From: CBFDCQ01 sp965603355
Lineage (GTDB): Bacteria > Hydrogenedentota > CAZGCA01 > CBFDCQ01
Direction: 5' to 3'
DNA length: 8,603 bases
Assembly: GCA_965603355.1 (NCBI GenBank)
Contig: CBFDCQ010000107.1
Coordinates: 1 to 8,603 of the forward strand
The position numbers and the translations under genes were made by a program. Under the pieces are notes generated by a model that saw only the letters and a program-made list of their open reading frames with translations, was not told the origin of the DNA and ran no database searches. Below, in pieces: positions 1-4,575 of this stretch; within the stretch, counting starts at the first letter, position 1, and each line of letters starts with the position of its first letter.

Positions 1-32
1 ACCCACCCCCGCTCAAGCGGGGTGCAAAGAGG

Positions 33-50
33 AGCCCGCCAAGGCGGGCT
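33..50. repeat. Perfect 8-bp inverted repeat
   Basis: AGCCCGCC and GGCGGGCT are separated by two bases. As RNA it would form a very stable GC-rich stem. No U-tract follows on either strand, so it is not a standard intrinsic terminator. A second GC-rich dyad lies just to its left at about 5-24. Confidence 0.5.
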
Positions 51-112
51 AAACGGTACAGCGTCAAGCAGCTTGCGTACTAGAGTGGCCATGAACAAGA
101 AGGCGGTGCTGC

Positions 113-178
113 GGGAGTCCATCCGCCACGGCGCGCCTGCGGCAAGGGACTCCCCTACATCGCCGGGCAAGATGCCCG
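113..178. repeat. Pair of adjacent inverted repeats
   Basis: GGGAGTCC (113-120) pairs with GGACTCCC (147-154), enclosing a smaller CCGC/GCGG dyad. Immediately after, CGGGCA (164-169) pairs with TGCCCG (173-178) around a three-base loop. TCCCCT (151-156) could instead pair with AGGGGA (190-195), so two alternative folds are possible. Function unknown. Confidence 0.4.
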
Positions 179-207
179 ACCTACCTGAGAGGGGACATGG
201 TGCCAAT

Positions 208-256
208 TGTAGAGACGCCCCGCCTGCCTGCCGCAGGCATGGGTGGGGCATCTACA
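208..256. mobile_element. Long imperfect palindrome, MITE- or REP-like
   Basis: The outer arms TGTAGA (208-213) and TCTACA (251-256) are followed inward by CGCCCC and GGGGC, and an inner dyad TGCCTGC (225-231) / GCAGGCA (233-239) forms the tip. The whole element can fold into one hairpin on either strand. Near-identical 10-mers, GACATGGTGC (194-203) and GACGTGGTGC (261-270), flank it and may be a decayed target-site duplication. From memory, palindromes with TGTAGAGACG-like ends occur as dispersed repeats in several bacterial groups; that resemblance is recollection, not a search result. Confidence 0.4.
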
Positions 257-393
257 GGATGACGTGGTGCGGTCGGCACGCAGGAGCCGGAAGTCGCAGG
301 ATGAATCCGGTGCCACACCAGTCACAATGAGCATTGTCTGCGAGAAAGGGTAATCTCAGGCTTTTCAGGTTCTCGGAAAGAGGTGGGATTGTG

Positions 394-1161
394 TCAAGCC
401 GAGAGTTTCCACCACGGGCGCTGCAAACGGTTCAGTTTCTGCCCTACCTCTTGTTTCCGTTGTGCGAGCTCATGTTTGAGTTTCTCGAAGGCTTTTGCGG
501 CCTTATTTTTTGGCTCAGTTTCAAGCCCATATGCCAGGATTCCGCTAACCATTTTTACCAGTTCCGCCATTGACATACCTTGCGCAATAACAAGGTTCCG
601 CACGAACTCGAAATTCCGATTAATGCGCGTGTACAGACTGAATAGAGTACTGATGTCCGAAAGCTGTGGTTGTAGTCCTGTGAGGGATTTACTTTGGATA
701 AGCATGGGCCAAGCACTCTGAAACGACACCGTTAGCATTGCGTACATGGGCGTTAGCACTCGACCATCGTCACATTCCTGTTTTGCACCCTCTAATTGCT
801 TGTGATTTCCCTCCATCTCTTTCTCAACAGCTATGAGGCAGTTTTCCTGGACCTCAATATCGTCAATCTGCTTCTGTAGGTCTTGCTTCTGCCATTCAAG
901 ACGCTGAACATACAGCATCGCGCCAAGCGCCAACGCAAAGGTCAAAAAGAGTAGCACTAACTGGAGCACTATTGTCCGCATCTGCGTTTCCGCCGCCCGA
1001 TGACCGTCGGTGGATTCCTTGACACCCCCTGGAGGTGTTCTCGAGTCCAGCGAGGCAATCTCATCTGTCACGGCGATTGCAGAGTCCGCCCATGCAACTC
1101 CGTCCAGTGCCGCGAAAGCAACGACAACCAGAATGAATACGATTCTTGTCATTGCGCTCAT
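394..1161 (-). CDS. Membrane protein with coiled coil, function unknown
   Basis: I do not recognise the family of this 255-residue protein. Residues 5-26 look like a signal peptide with an Ala-Trp-Ala site near 23-25, although an uncleaved anchor is possible. A second hydrophobic segment at about 63-85 is a clear transmembrane helix. Residues 86-130 are rich in Gln, Glu, Lys and Leu and look like a coiled coil; a second charged helix occupies about 218-247, close to the C-terminus. The ATG at 1161 is supported by GAGGGG eight bases upstream (1170-1175); an ATG three codons in is less well placed. It follows the gene at 1211-2017 after 49 bases on the same strand, so the two are probably co-transcribed. 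Base composition looks more AT-rich by eye than in the right half of the window. Confidence 0.75.
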   Translation of the reverse strand: MSAMTRIVFILVVVAFAALDGVAWADSAIAVTDEIASLDSRTPPGGVKESTDGHRAAETQMRTIVLQLVLLFLTFALALGAMLYVQRLEWQKQDLQKQIDDIEVQENCLIAVEKEMEGNHKQLEGAKQECDDGRVLTPMYAMLTVSFQSAWPMLIQSKSLTGLQPQLSDISTLFSLYTRINRNFEFVRNLVIAQGMSMAELVKMVSGILAYGLETEPKNKAAKAFEKLKHELAQRKQEVGQKLNRLQRPWWKLSA

Positions 1162-1210
1162 TCTTCTTGCCCCTCAGCGCGTGTCCCGACGAGTAATGTG
1201 CGGACGGCTT

Positions 1211-2017
1211 CTAGCCCCCGTTGTTGAACTCATTGTTGGGAGATACCTTGCCGTTATCGGCTTCGTCTGCAACATGTAGGAGATTCCAGCTAGACCGAAG
1301 CCATTCGATTGCGTCTTTGAGTTTACATGAAATAGATTGATATTCTTTGCTATGATCTGGGTCAAGGCGCATTAGCTGAGGAAAGTACTCCATACTTATT
1401 AGAGCACCCAGCCAGAACCACGAGTTAAGAAGATAGAGCAACTGCTCGGCCACAACGCCAAGGATAGGTGTGCTGATAGAACCTAAGGTAAACACATGTC
1501 CTTTTCCTAAACGACGGCCGGGAACGTATTTGCGGTTTACGTGGGTACCACGACTAAAGAACTTGTAGAATGCCCGGAGCTGGTCGCCTGGCTCACCCGC
1601 CATATGCTTGCCCTCGTGCTCACCAAGTACCTTACGTACCTCTGCTGGCTCGATCCTCTTCCCTGACTCCCACTGCTTGATCCTGTTACGTTCGATGGTG
1701 AAATAGGCCATTAACGAGACAATCTCAAAAGCTCGGCGGAGCAACACCAATACAAGCGACGGCTGCCAGATAAGGATTTGACATTTTGCAGCGGCCAGAC
1801 TGTCATAGGCTTCAGCGAACAGATCACGTAACGCTTCATCCTCTTTGTTCACGGGCGTCAGATGCCCAAGAACCAAAGTGACGCGGCACGCATGCTTCTC
1901 GTAGCATTCAACGGCATCGACTACCGGTGAGAAAATCTCCGACAATTCGCCGCATCTTGTCTTGGCGTGTTTTTCCAATGACTTCCATTCTTCTGCCGCT
2001 TCATGCTGAAAATTCAT
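1211..2017 (-). CDS. Helical protein of unknown function, possibly HEPN-like
   Basis: This 268-residue protein appears soluble and almost wholly alpha-helical. Two features resemble a loosely defined group of bacterial helical proteins (DUF5677/HEPN-like) that I know only by pattern: an Arg-Arg-Ala-Phe-Glu helix near residues 94-98, and a Tyr-x3-Ser-x3-His motif (FYKFFSRGTHVN, about 150-161). The strict HEPN Arg-x4-6-His signature is not clearly met, so no RNase activity is claimed. A longer frame begins with GTG at 2029, but the ATG at 2017 has an AGGTG Shine-Dalgarno site nine bases upstream (2027-2031) and the GTG has none. A promoter of the repeated local type (2084-2112) lies about 60 bases upstream. 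It is the first gene of a likely two-gene operon with the membrane protein at 394-1161. Confidence 0.75.
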   Translation of the reverse strand: MNFQHEAAEEWKSLEKHAKTRCGELSEIFSPVVDAVECYEKHACRVTLVLGHLTPVNKEDEALRDLFAEAYDSLAAAKCQILIWQPSLVLVLLRRAFEIVSLMAYFTIERNRIKQWESGKRIEPAEVRKVLGEHEGKHMAGEPGDQLRAFYKFFSRGTHVNRKYVPGRRLGKGHVFTLGSISTPILGVVAEQLLYLLNSWFWLGALISMEYFPQLMRLDPDHSKEYQSISCKLKDAIEWLRSSWNLLHVADEADNGKVSPNNEFNNGG

Positions 2018-2026
2018 CTGCCAAGA

Positions 2027-2031
2027 CACCT
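2027..2031 (-). promoter_or_regulatory. Shine-Dalgarno site deciding the 2017 start
   Basis: On the minus strand AGGTG lies nine bases before the ATG at 2017. Its last three bases are the GTG that would otherwise be the longest-frame start, so the two starts exclude each other in practice. Confidence 0.5.
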
Positions 2032-2083
2032 GTGGGGCACACGCTGTCGCCCTTCTGGATTCATAAGCTTGCCGCCTTATCAG

Positions 2084-2112
2084 ATTCTACGCCGACCCGC
2101 ACCGGATCGCAA
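2084..2112 (-). promoter_or_regulatory. Promoter J1 ahead of the 1211-2017 gene
   Basis: Reading leftward, TTGCGA (2107-2112) and TAGAAT (2084-2089) are separated by 17 bases ending in GGCG. This is one of five copies of the same motif in the region (others at 2251-2280, 3534-3562, 3711-3740, 3848-3877) in which the two hexamers are conserved and most of the spacer is not. The predicted start near 2077 gives a leader of about 60 bases for the gene starting at 2017. Confidence 0.6.
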
Positions 2113-2196
2113 GCCCCGGATTTCGGCCTTGGTGTACTCAACATTAATAGACGCGCTGGGAGCTCATTTTCTTCCGTGGGGGCGGTGAGCCGTGGA
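2108..2196. repeat. Direct repeat, copy 1 (partner 3558-3646)
   Basis: These 89 bases match 3558-3646 with six differences by eye; the first 36 are identical. The offset between copies is exactly 1,450 bases, and the interval contains the whole FGE-like gene. Similarity continues beyond 2196 only as conserved structure and promoter motif, not as sequence. Confidence 0.85.
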
Positions 2197-2243
2197 TATG
2201 ATAGACCTGCCTTTCGGGGAGGAAAATGGTCGCACGGCCCACC
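2144..2243 (-). ncRNA. Hairpin element A, candidate small structured RNA
   Basis: Read leftward, the element starts with GGTGGGCCGTG (2233-2243) and closes with CACGGCTCACC (2184-2194): an 11-bp stem whose only irregular pair is G-U. The enclosed 38 bases can form a small CC-GAAA-GG tetraloop hairpin. The promoter at 2251-2280 places transcription start at about 2244, the first base of the stem. After the stem comes a possible eight-codon frame, ATG at 2167 to TAA at 2144 (MSSQRVY), preceded by GGAAG. Copies B and C lie at 3594-3703 and about 3770-3840. The 3' end is uncertain because no U-tract is seen. No known RNA family is recognised. Confidence 0.5.
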
Positions 2244-2250
2244 ACTGCGC

Positions 2251-2280
2251 ATTCTACGCCTGACACGCACCGGAGGGCAA
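2251..2280 (-). promoter_or_regulatory. Promoter J2 ahead of hairpin element A
   Basis: Reading leftward, TTGCCC (2275-2280) and TAGAAT (2251-2256) are 18 bases apart, again with GGCG just before the -10 box. The predicted start, about 2244, coincides with the first base of the hairpin stem. It lies about 90 bases past the stop of the FGE-like gene, so it would make a separate transcript. Confidence 0.55.
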
Positions 2281-2303
2281 GGCAAATGAAGGACTCATGC
2301 CAA

Positions 2304-2356
2304 GGGGGATGGTGACCCACCTCAGGGCGACCAGGGCAAGCCCCTCTGCATCCCCC
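2304..2356. repeat. Branched inverted-repeat structure 3' of the FGE-like gene
   Basis: GGGGGATG (2304-2311) pairs perfectly with CATCCCCC (2349-2356). Inside lie a GGT/ACC plus CCC/GGG dyad (about 2311-2332) and GGGC/GCCC (2334-2343), allowing a three-way junction. It begins 17 bases beyond the stop codon of the leftward gene at 2373. There is no U-run, so if it acts at the 3' end it is more likely an RNA-stabilising or rho-type element than a classical intrinsic terminator. Confidence 0.4.
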
Positions 2357-2372
2357 GGGCAAGTGGTAAGCC

Positions 2373-3461
2373 TCAAGGATCCCGTGCGACACGAAAACCG
2401 AAGCCGTCGTCGCCGCGTCCTGGGCTGAGCGGTCGGTCGTAGGAACGATAAGCTGACCGGAGGAATGACGTCAACCGTGACCACGACCCGCCACGCAACA
2501 CACGATATTTTCCGCTACTGGGACCCCCAGGATCCGTCTCAGGGGTCTTCGAGTAATAATCCTCACCATACCAATCCGCACACCACTCCCACACGTTACC
2601 ATGCATGTCATGGAGACCCCATGGATTCGGCTTCTTACTCCCAACCTCGTGCGTATTCCGCCCTGAATTAACGGCCCACCACCCATACTCCTCCATTTCC
2701 AGAGAATTCTCGCCGTCGCCGAAACTGTATTCAGTCGTTGTGCCAGCACGGCATGCGTACTCCCACTCAGCCTCCGTAGGCAACCTATACCTTTTCCCCG
2801 TCTGGTCGCTCAACCACTTGCAGTATGCGACCGCATCCTTCCACCCCACCCACTCTATCGGGCAAGCGTCAGGCGGAGGTTGAGGGTAAACGAAGCGCAT
2901 GCCACCCCGGTATTCTTCTATAATCGGCCGATTGCTTCTTACCCCTCTGAAGTGCCTCAAATAGTCCCCACCGCGGGCATCATACCCACTTGCCTCTCGG
3001 AACGCCTTATATTGCGCGTTGGTCACCTCATACTTGCCAATATGGAAATCACTCACCGTGACACGATGAACCGGCCTCTCGTCACTCAAACCGTCATTGC
3101 TGCCCATCATGAACGCCCCGCCCTTGATCAACACCATCTCCGGTTCGATTTGCCCGCGCTTGAGGCCCTCCAGGGTCCAAATCCACTTCTCCTGTTTTGC
3201 CTTCCGAGCTGCGCTCTCTGCCTGGGCGTAGAGTGTACCTGCTTTATCCAGCTCTGTCCTTGCTCCCGCATAATCGCCACTGTTGTACTTGTTCCGACCG
3301 CAGGATAGAGCGGTCTCGGCGCTGGACCACTCAGTCTTGGCGAACTCTGACACCTTTTGCGCCACGGCATTGCGCCGCACATCTTCCGCCCCGCCCGACA
3401 CCGCACAAACGCTCACACAAACTACCAGCGATACCACCAACAATCTAGCTAGGCGTCTCAT
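2373..3461 (-). CDS. Secreted FGE-sulfatase (SUMF1) domain protein, probably non-catalytic
   Basis: The protein has 362 residues. Residues 1 to about 25 form a signal peptide (Met-Arg-Arg, then a hydrophobic run). Residues 28-95 are a helical, TPR-like stretch with GDYAGAR at 63-69. An FGE-sulfatase domain with C-type-lectin-like fold fills about 107-361. Its landmarks are RLPTEAEWEYACRAG (226-240), NPWGLHDMHGNVWEW (279-293), VLRGGSW (321-327) and GFGFR (353-357). True formylglycine-generating enzymes carry two catalytic cysteines between the last two motifs; none is present here, so a binding or structural role outside the cytoplasm is more likely than sulfatase activation. The ATG at 3461 is chosen because AAGGGG lies nine bases upstream; a longer frame from 3497 would read through that site and mask the signal peptide. 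A promoter of the local repeated type sits at 3534-3562. No sulfatase gene is visible. Confidence 0.92.
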   Translation of the reverse strand: MRRLARLLVVSLVVCVSVCAVSGGAEDVRRNAVAQKVSEFAKTEWSSAETALSCGRNKYNSGDYAGARTELDKAGTLYAQAESAARKAKQEKWIWTLEGLKRGQIEPEMVLIKGGAFMMGSNDGLSDERPVHRVTVSDFHIGKYEVTNAQYKAFREASGYDARGGDYLRHFRGVRSNRPIIEEYRGGMRFVYPQPPPDACPIEWVGWKDAVAYCKWLSDQTGKRYRLPTEAEWEYACRAGTTTEYSFGDGENSLEMEEYGWWAVNSGRNTHEVGSKKPNPWGLHDMHGNVWEWCADWYGEDYYSKTPETDPGGPSSGKYRVLRGGSWSRLTSFLRSAYRSYDRPLSPGRGDDGFGFRVARDP

Positions 3462-3470
3462 GATGTCTAT

Positions 3471-3476
3471 CCCCTT
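3471..3476 (-). promoter_or_regulatory. Shine-Dalgarno site deciding the 3461 start
   Basis: AAGGGG on the minus strand lies nine bases before the ATG at 3461. It falls inside the longer frame that opens at 3497 and so argues against that start; the signal peptide also begins properly at 3461. Confidence 0.75.
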
Positions 3477-3533
3477 TTCGTCACAGACTGCGAGCATACC
3501 GTGTTTGCAGATCGCTTTCCATCCCCAGCCCCG

Positions 3534-3562
3534 ATTGTACGCCCGACGGCGGGAGAACGCAA
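3534..3562 (-). promoter_or_regulatory. Promoter J3 ahead of the FGE-like gene
   Basis: Reading leftward, TTGCGT (3557-3562) and TACAAT (3534-3539) are 17 bases apart with GGCG before the -10 box, matching the four sister motifs. The predicted start near 3527 gives a leader of about 65 bases carrying the AAGGGG ribosome binding site. Confidence 0.6.
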
Positions 3563-3646
3563 GCCCCGGATTTCGGCCTTGGTGTACTCAACACTAGTAG
3601 ACGCGCTGGCAGCTCATTTTCTTCCATGGAGGCGGTGACCCGTGGA
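3558..3646. repeat. Direct repeat, copy 2 (partner 2108-2196)
   Basis: This is the second copy of the 89-base repeat, with six differences from copy 1. It includes the -35 box of promoter J3, the possible mini-frame and one arm of hairpin B. Its partner has the same position relative to promoter J1, so a hairpin element precedes both protein-gene promoters. Confidence 0.85.
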
Positions 3647-3703
3647 CGGGAGGGATTTCCTTTCTGGGAGGAAAAGAGACCCATATAGGTCGCACGACTC
3701 ACC
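3594..3703 (-). ncRNA. Hairpin element B, candidate small structured RNA
   Basis: Read leftward, GGTGAGTCGTG (3693-3703) faces CACGGGTCACC (3634-3644): nine Watson-Crick pairs, one U-G and one G-G mismatch. A second stem, TTTCCT (3656-3661) with AGGAAA (3669-3674), sits inside. The promoter at 3711-3740 predicts a start at about 3704, at the stem base. The mini-frame ATG at 3617 to TAG at 3594 (MSCQRVY) matches that of element A except for one residue. Confidence 0.45.
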
Positions 3704-3710
3704 GGTGCAC

Positions 3711-3740
3711 ATCATACGCCCAACACTGAGCGGGACGCAA
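3711..3740 (-). promoter_or_regulatory. Promoter J4 ahead of hairpin element B
   Basis: Reading leftward, TTGCGT (3735-3740) and TATGAT (3711-3716) are 18 bases apart, with GGCG before the -10 box. The -10 differs from TATAAT at one position. Its predicted start is at the first base of hairpin B. Confidence 0.55.
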
Positions 3741-3769
3741 GACCAACTGCACCTCTTTCTTTTGGTAGC

Positions 3770-3840
3770 GGTGAGCCGTGGATCTGACCGGTGCTGTTGT
3801 CGAAAGGTTCTGCAGATCAATCAAGGTCTCACGACTCACC
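3770..3840 (-). ncRNA. Hairpin element C, candidate small structured RNA
   Basis: Read leftward, GGTGAGTCGTG (3830-3840) pairs with CACGGCTCACC (3770-3780): ten Watson-Crick pairs and one U-G. An inner stem GATCTG (3781-3786) / CAGATC (3813-3818) is perfect and absent from A and B, although ACC/GGT pairs inside recur. Promoter J5 predicts transcription from about 3841, the stem base. This copy lacks the mini-frame; the flank after the stem keeps only a weak match to A and B. It is followed directly by promoter J4, so C and B are tandem with no protein gene between them. Confidence 0.5.
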
Positions 3841-3847
3841 ACTCCCC

Positions 3848-3877
3848 ATTGTACGCCTGCCCTCCCCTGAATCGCAA
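3848..3877 (-). promoter_or_regulatory. Promoter J5 ahead of hairpin element C
   Basis: Reading leftward, TTGCGA (3872-3877) and TACAAT (3848-3853) are 18 bases apart with GGCG before the -10 box. It is the rightmost of the five sister promoters; no further copy is seen to its right. Confidence 0.55.
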
Positions 3878-3905
3878 GGTAAATCTCGTGCCACATAAGG
3901 ATTGA

Positions 3906-3947
3906 CAGACAGGAATGTCTGCCCCACCAAAAAGCATCTGTGGTGGG
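3906..3947. repeat. Two dyads, possible fragment of a dispersed repeat
   Basis: CAGACA (3906-3911) and TGTCTG (3916-3921) form a perfect stem around a GGAA loop. CCCACC (3923-3928) and GGTGGG (3942-3947) form a second stem. The pair resembles dispersed palindromic repeats I recall from environmental genomes, but only one incomplete copy is present here. It lies in the stretch between promoter J5 and the gene at 4092, in which I see no gene and no good promoter. Confidence 0.35.
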
Positions 3948-4091
3948 CATTATTAGCATTATTGAGCGGTGTCGCAGGGGTGTGTGTTGACCGTGTGCAA
4001 CATGGGGTGTCGTGGACTAAAGATCGCGTCGAAAAACCCGATATTTAAGATGGTCGGAGGGACATCTCGTTCATGAAAAGGGGGGCTGGAC

Positions 4092-4574
4092 ATGAAGAGA
4101 AATCGCACCGAATCGCAAGCCAAACCGCATGATGGAAAGTGTCGCCGAGGGAGAGACGTTCTTCTGGTATTCTCGCTTGTCATCGTCGCCGCGGTCGTAT
4201 CGGCGATTCTGTGGCAGCGGTTGCCGGAGGTTGTCGCGAAGGATCGAGTGTCGCTGGTGGATGAGACCGCGGCCATGGATATCGCGGCGGTGCTCCAGGT
4301 GACGCCGGAGTACGCGATGATGGGCGGCTACAGTTACGATTCGACTCAGTACCGCATCCTGCACCGGAAGGCGAGGTTGAAGGTAGTGGCGGCAGCCCAA
4401 CATGCAGCCCGCGACATGGGTTATAGTGCGGTGCTGTGTTGGCTGTCATCCGATCTGCCGGACATTACGGAGCATGTAGCGGCGACGCTCGTCAGTCCGA
4501 GCGCGGACTTTCGCGCGGTTGCCGATCTTTCGGTCGGACCGTTCACCGGCAACCTGATACACGTTCCGGTCTGA
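4092..4574 (+). CDS. Single-pass membrane protein of unknown function
   Basis: I do not recognise this 160-residue protein. A basic N-terminus (1-21) precedes one hydrophobic segment at about 22-41, so it is probably anchored in the inner membrane with residues 45-160 outside. The soluble part has a helix rich in Ala, Lys and Arg (about 88-110) followed by a strand-like GYSAVLCWLSSD stretch (110-121); only two cysteines are present. The ATG has an excellent AAGGGGG site (4079-4085) six bases upstream. It converges on the dehydrogenase gene, with a single base between the two stop codons. No good promoter was found ahead of it, so its expression signals are unclear. Codon use resembles the neighbouring core genes. 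Confidence 0.75.
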   Translation: MKRNRTESQAKPHDGKCRRGRDVLLVFSLVIVAAVVSAILWQRLPEVVAKDRVSLVDETAAMDIAAVLQVTPEYAMMGGYSYDSTQYRILHRKARLKVVAAAQHAARDMGYSAVLCWLSSDLPDITEHVAATLVSPSADFRAVADLSVGPFTGNLIHVPV

Positions 4575-4575
4575 G

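Larger units (their letters stand above)
1..393. other. Intergenic region with several inverted repeats, no supported gene
   Basis: I find no convincing coding sequence here; the one open frame of about 100 codons (22-330) is rich in Arg, Gly and Pro and follows the inverted repeats rather than any protein pattern. The stretch holds four clear dyads: CACCCC/GGGGTG-type arms at about 5-24, AGCCCGCC/GGCGGGCT at 33-50, GGGAGTCC/GGACTCCC at 113-120 and 147-154, and CGGGCA/TGCCCG at 164-178, plus a larger element at 208-256 listed separately. It lies downstream of the leftward gene ending at 394. The dense dyads suggest repetitive or structured non-coding DNA; which strand is transcribed, if any, is not visible. 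Confidence 0.5.

Noticed and set aside
22..330. Open frame of about 100 codons in the left intergenic region
   Set aside because: Composition is driven by inverted repeats, no ribosome binding site or domain pattern is seen, and dyads run through it.
341..375. CGAGAA/TTCTCG dyad as a terminator for the leftward operon
   Set aside because: Six weak pairs with a long loop and no U-tract; not supportable.
1..393. Group II intron, tRNA or CRISPR in the left region
   Set aside because: No domain V-like hairpin, no tRNA cloverleaf landmarks and no regularly spaced direct repeats were seen.
2061..2392. Small open frames on both strands across the repeats at 2061-2392 and 3481-3905
   Set aside because: They overlap promoters and hairpins, differ between copies in frame and length beyond the 89-base repeat, and lack start signals.
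2376..2490. A diversity-generating retroelement in this window
   Set aside because: No template repeat resembling the C-terminus and no reverse transcriptase can be found here; only the target-like protein is present.
3462..3497. Upstream ATG at 3497 for the FGE-like gene
   Set aside because: It reads through the AAGGGG site and would place 12 residues ahead of a well-formed signal peptide.
3493..3521. Second possible promoter (TGGAAA, 17 bases, TATGCT) in the FGE-like leader
   Set aside because: Only four of six matches in each box; the repeated motif at 3534-3562 is a better explanation.
2084..3877. Integron attC sites or a gene-cassette array in the strict sense
   Set aside because: No GTTRRRY / RYYYAAC core sites were found at the repeat junctions and no integrase is present; the conserved junction reads as a promoter.
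3984..4025. TTGACC box upstream of the 4092 gene as a promoter
   Set aside because: No acceptable -10 box stands 15-19 bases downstream.
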